Shown piece by piece: positions 55,757-64,000 of a stretch of 64,000 nucleotides of DNA. A program made the translations under genes and the position numbers. The notes below the pieces were generated by a model. It saw nothing but the letters and a program-made list of their open reading frames with translations, did not search any database and was not told the origin of the DNA. The stretch spans positions 41,407 to 105,406 of the forward strand of contig NZ_JBHLXE010000048.1 in NCBI RefSeq assembly GCF_042432445.1, in the 5' to 3' direction. The DNA is from Thorsellia kenyensis. GTDB lineage: Bacteria > Pseudomonadota > Gammaproteobacteria > Enterobacterales > Thorselliaceae. Position 1 is the stretch's first letter. Each line of letters begins with the position of its first letter.

Positions 55757-56494
55757 ATGCAAACTAATAGCATTCCTTTATACAAGAACCCAGTCGCTCT
55801 TGACCAAAAAAAACACAGCAATTTATTTTTAGTTCCTAAAATAGACTATTCCTTCGCACAAGAAGATCTTCTTATACCTATTTTACTTTCTGAATTAAGA
55901 TCTGCTGTAAAACACTTTCCAATTGTTTTTACAACTTCAGTGCCTTCTTGTTTAGTTGCTGTTATGGGTATTGCAAATAGAAAAAATCAGTTTATTGAAA
56001 ATGGGGAATGGAAAGTAGGTACCTATATGCCACAATATTTAAAAAGGTACCCCTTTTTAATTATAAAAAATGCTAATGTTAATCCCGCTGTTAATATTTT
56101 AGGCATAGATTTAAAAGAACCCAACGTTATTTCAAATAACCTGTTAGAATCTAACTATGCGAACCCTTTATTCATTGAAAACAAACCTACTGAAATAACT
56201 AATAGTGCATTAAAATATTGTTTATCTTTCCAAAATGGTTTTAATAAAACAAAAAAATTTGTGCAGGCTATTGAAGAATTACAAATGATTGTCCCTAAAA
56301 AAATCAGCTTGAAAAAGAATAATGGAGAGATAGAACAGATGCACGGATTGCAATTTTTAAATGACAAAAAGATCTTTCAATTGCCTGAAGAGACATATAA
56401 CTTATTGAATAAAAAGGGTTTTTTGCATTATATTTCATTAATACACGCTTCGCAACAAAACTGGCAAACACTTTTAAATCAAGTTAAGGATTAA
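55757..56494 (+). CDS. SapC-family protein
   Basis: 245 residues from the ATG at 55757, which has AAAGG nine bases upstream; an ATG at 55748 overlaps that site. The family pattern is clear: IPLYKNPVALDQKKHSNLFL, DYSFAQEDLLIPIL, FPIVFTTS and YMPQYLKRYPFLI. No signal peptide or membrane segment is visible, so it should act in the cytoplasm. SapC is named after the S-layer locus of Campylobacter fetus, and family members are often encoded beside secreted surface proteins, but no reaction is known. Here it stands between an inverse autotransporter and a type I secreted adhesin, which fits a surface-protein link by context only. Confidence 0.8.
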   Translation: MQTNSIPLYKNPVALDQKKHSNLFLVPKIDYSFAQEDLLIPILLSELRSAVKHFPIVFTTSVPSCLVAVMGIANRKNQFIENGEWKVGTYMPQYLKRYPFLIIKNANVNPAVNILGIDLKEPNVISNNLLESNYANPLFIENKPTEITNSALKYCLSFQNGFNKTKKFVQAIEELQMIVPKKISLKKNNGEIEQMHGLQFLNDKKIFQLPEETYNLLNKKGFLHYISLIHASQQNWQTLLNQVKD

Positions 56495-56545
56495 ATAATT
56501 ATTTATAGACTAAATTGAATAATAAACTTTATCCTCTCTACAAAT

Positions 56546-56584
56546 CATGTCGGATCTAAGCAATTTTTTGGTTGATCCAGCATG
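56546..56584. terminator. Imperfect hairpin after the sapC-like gene
   Basis: CATGTCGGATC and GATCCAGCATG can pair over 11 positions with two mismatches, about 52 bases after the stop. The remainder of the 711-base gap to 57205 is very AT-rich; a 67-codon frame at 56667 lacks a binding site and I do not call it. Confidence 0.4.
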
Positions 56585-57205
56585 ATTGTACCTTCAATTA
56601 AGTTGTACAAAAATTCTCTACGCTGATTCATATATTTAATTAGATAATTTCCCCCGTCAAATCCTTGTGGTAGTTACATTATCGATTTATGATATCCAAC
56701 TATCGTTTGGTTTATCCTCACATCCTAAGATCATTTTTTTAGAACAAAACTTGATTCACCGTTTTAGAATCTCTTTTGAATTTTCCCTAGATGCATTAAT
56801 AATTTTTTTAAAATCGAAATTACTGAAAGTCAGAATCTGCTATTATTCAAAATATTTAAATATAATTTAATTTTTCATTCATTTTTTTTGACTTAAATTC
56901 ACTTTTTTGGCACCAAAAATTCATAAAATAAAACCAACTCCCAATATTTCCTTTTAAAATCATATAGTATAAATTTCCATTCGCAAATTTTAATTAACTT
57001 ATCATTCAAAAAGTCAATACATCAAAATGTAAATTTAAATAATAAAGTGAATTAATTTGTTATAAAAAGTCATATTTATAAAATAGAATTGTCTCTTTTT
57101 CTGAATATCTTATACTTGTAATCGTTGAAAGCAATTAACTCCAACCAGTACACTAAAATAATATAACATTTAGTATTTGTTCTATAAATAATAAAAGGGA
57201 AAACA

Positions 57206-57511
57206 ATGATTAATACAAAAACACAATTAGTAGATGACTTTATGTTCGATGCATATGAAACTTTATCCTTAGATTGTGATTTTGAGTATAGTTTTGATAA
57301 ATTAGAGAAGCAGTCTGAGTTAAAAGTTACGAATTCTTTTTACACAAACAGTTTTTGTGATGAAATTGTAATTAATTCAAAAAACTCAGACAGCCAATTC
57401 ATAAATTTGCCAATAGAAAAAACTATTGACATCGAAGAAAATAACTGTGAAAACGGAATGATTAAATTCCATAACGAGTCAGATTTTACACTAATTATTG
57501 AAAATATTTAG
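57206..57511 (+). CDS. Small acidic orphan protein, 101 residues
   Basis: A short gene with AAAGGG upstream of the ATG and a terminator about 195 bases after the stop. The protein is strongly acidic (for example DFMFDAYETLSLDCDFEYSF and IDIEENNCENG) with three Cys and no signal peptide or membrane segment. I do not recognise a family. Its codon use is as AT-rich as its surroundings. By place, between the sapC-like gene and the giant adhesin, it could be an accessory of either, but nothing in its sequence shows this. Confidence 0.65.
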   Translation: MINTKTQLVDDFMFDAYETLSLDCDFEYSFDKLEKQSELKVTNSFYTNSFCDEIVINSKNSDSQFINLPIEKTIDIEENNCENGMIKFHNESDFTLIIENI

Positions 57512-57705
57512 TTTACAGATTAATTTAAAATAACTTATTTATCGCTTTTGTTCATATAAACTAATACAATTTAATTAGTCTGATTTAAAAATGCACAATC
57601 AAGTAATAGGGGGGTTAATAAACCACCATTAACTACTTAAGTGATACAGGACCAAAAGCGGTTTTAAAACAAGTTTAATTTATATAATTTCATTATTTTC
57701 AATAT

Positions 57706-57730
57706 AAAGGCGCTCTAACTGAGCGTCTTT
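57706..57730. terminator. Hairpin terminator after the 101-residue gene
   Basis: AAAGGCGCTC-TAACT-GAGCGTCTTT forms a 10-bp stem with one wobble pair and a short T-run. The following 430 bases to 58159 hold no gene I can support. Confidence 0.65.
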
Positions 57731-58159
57731 ATCATTGTAACTATTCACTTCAAAAAAGCGTTTTATCTTTTAGTAGCTCTAATGCTCTAATAAGTGATTT
57801 CACTTAATACGCAGCTTATTTTTCAGTTAAGTTTCAATTTTAAAATTACATTTAAAATACACTTTATTAATGGGCTTGGTACTATACCTCATTCAGATTT
57901 GCACTTGCCTGGCTAAGAACTAAATTAGAATAAGAGTTAGCCAATCTATTAACTATTGCAAATAAGTGATTTAATGTTTCCTAAAATTTAAATAATATTT
58001 TCTACGCTTCCAATTAATTTATATTCACAAGAATGCACTAAATCATTGATTCAAAAATAGACCTTTTAATACATTATTATTTATGCTTAATTCATTTTTT
58101 TGTTTCTTGTTTATAATACGATAAATAAAAAAAGGAGCAGGCTATAGAATTACTTTAAT

Positions 58160-58412
58160 TTTTTTAAAACTGTAAAAGACTCTAGAGAAAATATTAATAA
58201 AAATCATGATTTTATTGATATTTTTTCTTACCATTAGTGCAGTTATTTCAGGCGTACTCAGTTGGAAATATATCAGACAACTTGGCGTTGAAAAGCTGGA
58301 ATAGCTCAGAGAATTTCTAGAATTTAAAAATGTTTTCCCTATCGATGATACGTTTACCCGAGTGATTAGGTTAATCAAACCTGATGAGTTTAATCAATGC
58401 TTTATCGATTAG
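58160..58412 (+). pseudogene. ISAs1-family transposase remnant
   Basis: Plus-strand frames spell the N-terminal domain of ISAs1 (H-repeat-associated) transposases: KDSRENINKNHDFIDIF, then after a frameshift FLTISAVISGVLSWKYIRQL, GVEKLE, a TAG, LREFLEFKNVFPIDDTFTRV and KPDEFNQCFID before another TAG. Both amber codons fall where the family usually has Trp, so each is one base from TGG. The catalytic half is gone. AAAGGAG near 58131 may be its old binding site. Confidence 0.8.
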
Positions 58413-58474
58413 GTAAACACTCCACATTCCACAGTTCCAAAAAAAGACCAATTATGACTGTTTAGATGGTGATT

Positions 58475-58660
58475 ATGAACTTTGATAATGCTGACGTATA
58501 TGATTATGTGCATCTTGGATTGGTTCTTGGTTTTATTAAACAGGTTGGATTGATAGACTATATTGATCGCGTCATTCCTAAAACTAAGCCATGTTATATC
58601 AATCATTGTCAAGCAGTTGTAGCTATGTTGCTTTATTTTAAGAGAAAATTCTATTTTTAG
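58475..58660 (+). pseudogene. IS1634-type transposase N-terminus (truncated)
   Basis: 61 codons beginning MNFDNADVYDYVHLGLVLGF, then IKQVGLIDYIDRVIP, KTKPCYINHCQAVVAMLLYF. This resembles the DUF4277 domain at the start of IS1634 transposases, including the GLVxxIDRxxP block. It stops at 58660 after about a tenth of the usual length. A more decayed copy lies at 32183. Confidence 0.75.
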
Positions 58661-58672
58661 CTCTTATTATTT

Positions 58673-58807
58673 TTAGGGAGGATTACACCCCCAGCTTTTA
58701 AATGTGTTGTAATTTAATTTGTGCAATTCACAGTATTGCCTTTGGGTTAATCCAGAACTTCTCCAGGCAGTTAAATGGTTAATTTTATCTTCAAATATCA
58801 GATTCAT
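58673..58807 (-). pseudogene. IS66 accessory TnpA-like fragment
   Basis: A 44-codon minus-strand frame. The middle reads HLTAWRSSGLTQRQYCELHK, then LNYNTFKSWG. This is the W-x-x-SGLs-Q-x-x-C-x-x-xx-L-x-x-x-T-F-x-x-W helix-turn-helix of IS66 TnpA proteins. The normal protein is about twice this length. It begins 13 bases beyond the IS1634 remnant, which suggests one element broke the other. Confidence 0.7.
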
Positions 58808-58966
58808 CAGTAATATCCTCATTTTGTTGGAATGACTGACAGTTTAGAGTTTCTGAATTTAAAAAATAGATGTGTTCACCGTGTTAATACGTTAATACCT
58901 TAGTCAGGGTGTTTACACTTTCTTTCAATTGGACGGGTTTGCCAGCTTTGCAGGGCAAACCAAAAA

Positions 58967-58996
58967 AAACCTAGGATTTTAGCCCTAGGTTTTTAA
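58967..58996. terminator. Terminator of the giant adhesin gene
   Basis: AAAAACCTAGG and CCTAGGTTTTT pair perfectly over 11 bp with an 8-base loop, 26 bases beyond the adhesin stop. Seven T follow on the minus strand. Confidence 0.85.
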
Positions 58997-59022
58997 ATTG
59001 CAATTTAACAACAATAATTAGT

Positions 59023-62000
59023 TTAGATTACTGGAATATCTTGTTGAATCCAAAGTTGTGCATCTTCTGTGGCGTGAACAAAAACGTTATATGTTTCACC
59101 ACGGAATGTCTGTGCACCTAATGAAGACCACTCATTGTTAGATAAATCTAAATCTACGGTATCCTCTTCGCCTCCTTGAATAACAAGTAAATGATCGTTT
59201 TCGGGTGTCATTGCTAATACATCTTCGATATTTAATGTCAGTGTATTTGCATATGCATCATTCATATGAATATATTCTATCGATGTTACTTTTCCACTTA
59301 TATCGGAAAGGTTTAAATCTTCAAAGCTATTCCATATCAGAGTATCATCCCCTTCATTACCATCTACAAAATCAAAATCAGAATCAGAAATAATTATATA
59401 GTCATTTCCTTCTCCAGCATCGAATGAAGTTGCACCATTTTTATCATCTAGTGTATTGACACTGTCGCTACCAACTAACGCTCCAGTACCATCTAAATAA
59501 CTTGCATTTGTAGGATAGACATTTTCGTCACCTTGACCACGAATAGAGCCATCTGCATTAACAACAACCGAATAAATATCGCCTGTGTAATTAGTCCATG
59601 CATTTGTATTACTATCCGCCATCTTAGTCCACGTAATAACATAGCCACCATCATCTAATGCCGATACATATGGTCTTGCATCTATGAATTCAGAACTATT
59701 AGTAGAAACAAGTGTTTCACCACCTAGTTTATTACCCGCGGCATCAAAAGCTTGAGAATAAACTTCAGCACGGTTGCCCGCTGTAAATTTACTCCAAGTG
59801 ACAACATATCCACCGTGTTTTAGCGCTGTCATATCATAATGGGTTGATACCCTATCAAATAACATGCCATTTACGCCGTCCGTAGTCGTATTGACACGCA
59901 CATCTGTATCATCAAGAGCAACTAGTTTATTTTCAGCATCAAGTTTAAAACGTCTTGAGTAAATATCAAAATCCTGAATGTTACCAGCGGTTCCATTCGT
60001 TGACGTATGATTAGATAAATAAGTTACCACAATCGTTCCATCTGCTAAATAAGCAACAACGGGTGATATTTGTAAAAATTTATCTTCTACATTAACCTGC
60101 ACATCTTCCCCTAGTGGCTTGCCAGTTTTAAAGTCATATAAACGCAACCAAACATCAGTATCACGGGTATTACCATCATCAAATCTATTTTTTGATGACA
60201 TGTAAGTTACTGCGTATATATCACCACTAACATGCGTAGCATTTAAACCATCTGTAGTAGACGTATTCGTTGAGCCCTGAATTGCGCCAACTAAACCATC
60301 TAGATTGAAGGTAAATGAATTACCTGCATTGACACCTGTAGTTTGTGCTACTGGCGTTGTATCTATTGCTGTACCGTCCGCTTTATAGCGTTGCATATAC
60401 AAGTTATAGTCGTGAATTGTACCTGACGCGAAAAAGACCACATAATCCCCGTTATCCATTTGAACAATTGTTGGATCTAACTCGAACGCCTGAACATTAG
60501 TCGTTGGGCCTTGTGACAATCTATTACCATCTTTATCAAAATTAGCGATATAAGGCGTTTGTGAATTTACTGATGTATAAAATACCCTAAATTCACCTTG
60601 GTCATTGAAAACAACATCATACGCATAAATAAAATGCAAATTATCCGTTAACGAGTGACCATCTGAATAAGGACTGTTTGCGATAGTAATTTGATTAGAA
60701 ATAGGCTCGCCTTTTTGATTAAATTTACGGGCATACAAGTTAAAATCATTATTATAGTTAGCTCCAGAATTAGTTACGTAAAATAACCAGTATGAACCAT
60801 CAGGTTGAGCATAGACTTTAGACGCTGTATCTTGTCTATTAACTGTTGTGACAGCAGGTGTTGTCTCTGGCTTAAATATTGTAAATTCTTCTGTGTTCCC
60901 TGATTGTTGACCTTGCCCATCTAGCGTTGATGTCGATGTCGTAATGGTATAGGTTCCCTTGTCTAAAGATAAACCTTTTGAAGTCCAAGCATTCCCTGTT
61001 ATTTTCCAGCTACTATTCAGCTTATCAACCTCAATTCCACCACCAGGATTGCTGGTAAACGTAGTTATAGTTTGGCCTAATTCGTTTTTAATTACCACAG
61101 TAATGACATCACCATTTCCTACGTTACCACGTCCTACAAAGGCTGGTGTATCATCTGCAAGATAATCAAAATCAGGTGATTTAGTGACTGTTGCAGCACG
61201 ATAGATAGTTAATTCATCCGTTGAACTATCTTCTTTGACAGCGCCACTTAAGGTAACTATCTGAGCCTGTACATCTAACTCCAAATTATTTCGTCCACTA
61301 TAATTAATCGCATCCGCATCTGCAATTTTAAGTGACCATTTTCCTGTAGAGTTATTCACTGTAAGATTACCATTTATCTCTGAATATACTTTACCAGCAA
61401 TTGTCACTTGCACGGTTTCTCCTTTGCGAAGGCCTGAAAAAGTTCCTGTGATTGTCGGAGTCGTATCAAGGGTTGCAATAGGATCAACAGTCACATCTCC
61501 AACAGGAGGCGCTTTATTAATAATCACATTCTGGGAATCTTGTCCCGAGATGTTACCCGCTTCATCAACCACACGGACTTTAACATCATACCCGTCTAGT
61601 TTATCAGCAAGTGGTTGACTCGTATTATCATATGTCCAATTTTTACCATCTACTGTCGCAAGTTTCCATGTTAAGCCACCGTCTAAACTAATTTGAACAA
61701 ATTCATCCTTATCAAGAGAAGTCGATAAGCTACCATAAAAGATTAGCGTATCATCAGCAGTATTAAAATCATTATCAATGTTAGTATCATCACTTATTCC
61801 ATCAATTGAAATAGTGGTTTGAGTCACAGCAGTATCAATTGTTAACGATTGTACATATTCTGCCTCAGGTGTACCAAATTCATTAACGATTTGTGCTTTC
61901 AAATCATAGATACCATCACCTAATGTATTTTGCGATAAATCCAAGATCCAGCTTTTTCCATCAGGATTAACTGTCGCCCTTAGCCAACTATTTCCACCAT

Positions 62001-64000
62001 CTAAACTTAGGCGGATATATTGTCCACTTTCTAGTGTTTCCTCAATGGTACCACGCAATACAAGCGTATTATCATTCGTGACAAAATCAGTGTTACTTAC
62101 ACCCTTATCATCTGAAATATCTGTAATTACAATAGAATTCTGAAATATTTGAGAATCATCAATAACAAGATCTTGACTATCAGTGACATACCCTAGATTA
62201 CCGGTATAATCAATTACTCTTACTTTTACTTTGTAAGTCCCATTTTCGAACGGTGTTGCTTGTCTGTCATAGTACCATTCAGTACCTGAAACAATCGTTT
62301 TATTCCAAGTCAGACCATCATCAAAACTAATTTCAACATATTCGTTTTCTTCTAATTCTTTGTCGAGATGACCAAAAAATTCCAATGAAGTATCATTTGT
62401 TTTGAAATCATTATCAGCAAAACCTGCATCGTCACTAATTCTATCAAAGTAAACTTTGTTATTAATATCCGGTCCTACGGTATCAATAGTGATTTGTTTC
62501 GTATCGATTGATCCAGTATTGCCTACTATGTTAACAATTCTGACATCAATTATATAGTCTCCATCATTTAATATCCTATCCTCAAAACCAGTAAATACCC
62601 AATTATTATTAATAATATTTACTGCTGGGACTTTAATCCAGTTTTCATTGTTGATACGAATTTCAATACTCTCGCCAATACCTAATGGTTTGTCTAAAGT
62701 ACCATTTACAATAAGTGTGTTGTCATTTGTAATAAAATCACTTTCTGCACCAGAATCATCAGATATACTCTGAATCAATATGGTGTTTTCACCTACCTCA
62801 GTACCATCTATTTGTAAATCCTGACTATCGACAGCCCCTGGATTTCCTGCTATATCAAATATTTGAGCTTGCAATGTATAATTATTATCTGCTAATGGTC
62901 CAAGTTCCACACTCCAAGTGTTGTTATTGACTATAGCGTCTTTCCATGTCTTACCACCATCAAAAGTAACTTTGATAATTTCATCATTTGCAAGTTTATT
63001 ATCAATGATACCGGATACTGTAATTGTATTTGTACTGGTTTTGAAGTCACCATCTATACCAGTATCTGGTGTAATTGCTAAGATTTCAATAGCATTATTT
63101 CCTGGGCCTACTGTATCAACAGTAATGTCTTGCTCATAAATAGCACCGACATTATTCGCGATATCAATGACACGAACTTGAGCAGTAAAAGTTCCATCCA
63201 GCAATAAATTATTAGTATTTTCAAAAGACCAATTTTGACCTTGTAAATCTACTAATGCCCAAGTATTTCCACCATCAATGCTTATTTCAACTCTTTCATC
63301 TGTATTTAATGTACGGCTGATCGTTCCTGAAATAACCAGTGTTTTATCATTGGTTATAAAGTCATCAATAACACCAGAATCATCACTTATCGATGTAATG
63401 AATACCTCAATATTCTCAGGTGCTGAAATATCGACAATGACTGGATAGGTCAATGCTGGACTGTCATTACCAGCGTCATCACGTTGCTTAACGCTTAAAT
63501 CCCCTGACGTATTGTCAGTCAATTTGCCTTCAGGGATTTCTAAGGTAAAGTCCGCATTGCCGTTACCATCCGTTGGACCATAGGTTAATGGGTACTCGTC
63601 ACCTTTAGGATCTGTACTGAACACTAACTCTTCACCATTTGGTAACGTAACCACAACATCTTGACCCGCTTCGCCTTTACCTGTGATGGTTGGCGTCGTC
63701 GTATTCAAGCCATCTGTGTCTGGGTTGTACCCTTCGATGTTCAAGTTTTCGATTGAGCCTGGTGGTGTGGTATCCACCAACACAGGATAGGTCAAGGCTG
63801 GACTGTTATTACCAGCGTCATCACGTTGTTTAACGCTTAAATCACCTGACGTATTGTCAGTTAATTTGCCTTCTGGAATTTGCAATTCAAACTCTGCATT
63901 GCCATCCTCATCCGTTGGACCATAGCTCAGTGGATACTCGCCCTCTTTAGGATCGGTACTGAACACTAACTCTTCACCATTTGGTAAGGTCACCACAACA
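59023..64000 (-). CDS. Giant Ig-repeat type I secreted adhesin, C-terminal part (partial)
   Basis: An open minus-strand frame enters from the window edge and ends at 59023, so at least 1,659 codons of a larger gene. From the edge inward it has two near-identical 114-residue repeats (VTLPNGEELVFSTDP, LTDNTSGDLSVKQRDDAGN). Then come about seven Ig-like repeats of about 105 residues with the pattern ISDDSG...DF.TND.TL...G......GE...IS.DGG.TW, two more diverged repeats, and a 450-residue segment of repeated YVVTW-type strands like a propeller. The last 110 residues (GNEGDDTLIW, DHLLVIQGGEEDTVDLD, YNVFVHATEDAQLWI) fit the C-terminal signal of type I secreted RTX/BapA adhesins. Calcium binding is likely from the many Asp. 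No signal peptide is expected. The exporter genes are not in the window. Confidence 0.88.
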   Translation of the reverse strand, partial: VVVTLPNGEELVFSTDPKEGEYPLSYGPTDEDGNAEFELQIPEGKLTDNTSGDLSVKQRDDAGNNSPALTYPVLVDTTPPGSIENLNIEGYNPDTDGLNTTTPTITGKGEAGQDVVVTLPNGEELVFSTDPKGDEYPLTYGPTDGNGNADFTLEIPEGKLTDNTSGDLSVKQRDDAGNDSPALTYPVIVDISAPENIEVFITSISDDSGVIDDFITNDKTLVISGTISRTLNTDERVEISIDGGNTWALVDLQGQNWSFENTNNLLLDGTFTAQVRVIDIANNVGAIYEQDITVDTVGPGNNAIEILAITPDTGIDGDFKTSTNTITVSGIIDNKLANDEIIKVTFDGGKTWKDAIVNNNTWSVELGPLADNNYTLQAQIFDIAGNPGAVDSQDLQIDGTEVGENTILIQSISDDSGAESDFITNDNTLIVNGTLDKPLGIGESIEIRINNENWIKVPAVNIINNNWVFTGFEDRILNDGDYIIDVRIVNIVGNTGSIDTKQITIDTVGPDINNKVYFDRISDDAGFADNDFKTNDTSLEFFGHLDKELEENEYVEISFDDGLTWNKTIVSGTEWYYDRQATPFENGTYKVKVRVIDYTGNLGYVTDSQDLVIDDSQIFQNSIVITDISDDKGVSNTDFVTNDNTLVLRGTIEETLESGQYIRLSLDGGNSWLRATVNPDGKSWILDLSQNTLGDGIYDLKAQIVNEFGTPEAEYVQSLTIDTAVTQTTISIDGISDDTNIDNDFNTADDTLIFYGSLSTSLDKDEFVQISLDGGLTWKLATVDGKNWTYDNTSQPLADKLDGYDVKVRVVDEAGNISGQDSQNVIINKAPPVGDVTVDPIATLDTTPTITGTFSGLRKGETVQVTIAGKVYSEINGNLTVNNSTGKWSLKIADADAINYSGRNNLELDVQAQIVTLSGAVKEDSSTDELTIYRAATVTKSPDFDYLADDTPAFVGRGNVGNGDVITVVIKNELGQTITTFTSNPGGGIEVDKLNSSWKITGNAWTSKGLSLDKGTYTITTSTSTLDGQGQQSGNTEEFTIFKPETTPAVTTVNRQDTASKVYAQPDGSYWLFYVTNSGANYNNDFNLYARKFNQKGEPISNQITIANSPYSDGHSLTDNLHFIYAYDVVFNDQGEFRVFYTSVNSQTPYIANFDKDGNRLSQGPTTNVQAFELDPTIVQMDNGDYVVFFASGTIHDYNLYMQRYKADGTAIDTTPVAQTTGVNAGNSFTFNLDGLVGAIQGSTNTSTTDGLNATHVSGDIYAVTYMSSKNRFDDGNTRDTDVWLRLYDFKTGKPLGEDVQVNVEDKFLQISPVVAYLADGTIVVTYLSNHTSTNGTAGNIQDFDIYSRRFKLDAENKLVALDDTDVRVNTTTDGVNGMLFDRVSTHYDMTALKHGGYVVTWSKFTAGNRAEVYSQAFDAAGNKLGGETLVSTNSSEFIDARPYVSALDDGGYVITWTKMADSNTNAWTNYTGDIYSVVVNADGSIRGQGDENVYPTNASYLDGTGALVGSDSVNTLDDKNGATSFDAGEGNDYIIISDSDFDFVDGNEGDDTLIWNSFEDLNLSDISGKVTSIEYIHMNDAYANTLTLNIEDVLAMTPENDHLLVIQGGEEDTVDLDLSNNEWSSLGAQTFRGETYNVFVHATEDAQLWIQQDIPVI
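63450..64000 (-). repeat. 342-bp tandem repeat inside the adhesin
   Basis: The stretch from 63450 and the one from 63792 match base for base over long runs (for example CAGCGTCATCACGTTG in both). The unit is 342 bases or 114 codons, much more similar in DNA than the downstream Ig repeats. The second copy runs out of the window, so more copies probably follow. Confidence 0.85.

Noticed and set aside
56667..56870. 67-codon frame after the sapC-like gene
   Set aside because: No ribosome binding site, non-ATG start, and a composition like random AT-rich DNA.
59205..63139. Plus-strand frames within the giant adhesin
   Set aside because: Antisense shadows of the repeat-rich coding frame without starts or binding sites.

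Overview
The window is 64 kb of AT-rich chromosome from a gammaproteobacterium. The housekeeping proteins (DnaA, DnaN, Rep, SppA, UspE, RNase G, RpoE, KdsA, KdsB, YdgH, YcdY) resemble Enterobacterales proteins closely, often at nearly the same length as in E. coli. Low GC, shuffled gene order and decayed insertion sequences suggest a host-associated lineage near Enterobacterales (Orbaceae or Thorselliaceae type). That placement is inference, not a sequence match.

Layout. 1-6226 is the 5' part of a very large type V autotransporter on the minus strand, cut by the window edge. 7.3-25.7 kb is core metabolism and replication: yqhA, apbC, kdsA, recO, rplY, galU, prmB, dnaA-dnaN-uspE-ydgH, kdsB-ycaR, ydjA | sppA, rep-yciO. 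25.8-35.3 kb is an accessory segment: a choline-to-glycine-betaine cluster (betT | betI-betB-betA) with a clear BetI-type operator, and a MarR regulator with an alkylation-repair-like HEAT protein behind a strong promoter overlaid by a perfect 18-bp inverted repeat. Transposase remnants and two related 60-bp palindromes lie around these genes. 35.3-47.8 kb is core again: serC, ycdY, acpH, rpmH-rnpA-yidD-yidC, trxB-rng, rpoE-rseA, cydC-aat.

48-64 kb is a surface-adhesion region. An intimin/invasin-type inverse autotransporter is followed at once by a SinI-like exported protein and then by two more. Next come a SapC-family gene, a small acidic orphan gene, a cluster of three different decayed insertion sequences, and the C-terminal 1,659 codons of a giant Ig-repeat adhesin with a type I secretion-type C-terminus.

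How the genes fit together. Three different surface systems (classical autotransporter, inverse autotransporter with exported partners, and a type I secreted giant adhesin) sit in one window. Two of them, the autotransporter and the inverse autotransporter, have a perfect FNR-type palindrome (TTGAT-N4-ATCAA) upstream, suggesting oxygen-linked control. The best candidate for an under-described system is the inverse autotransporter plus three SinI-like proteins, with the neighbouring SapC and 101-aa genes as possible accessories. Odd points in the core are dnaA-dnaN without recF and far from rpmH, no recognisable oriC, rpoE-rseA without rseB or rseC, and cydC without cydD.
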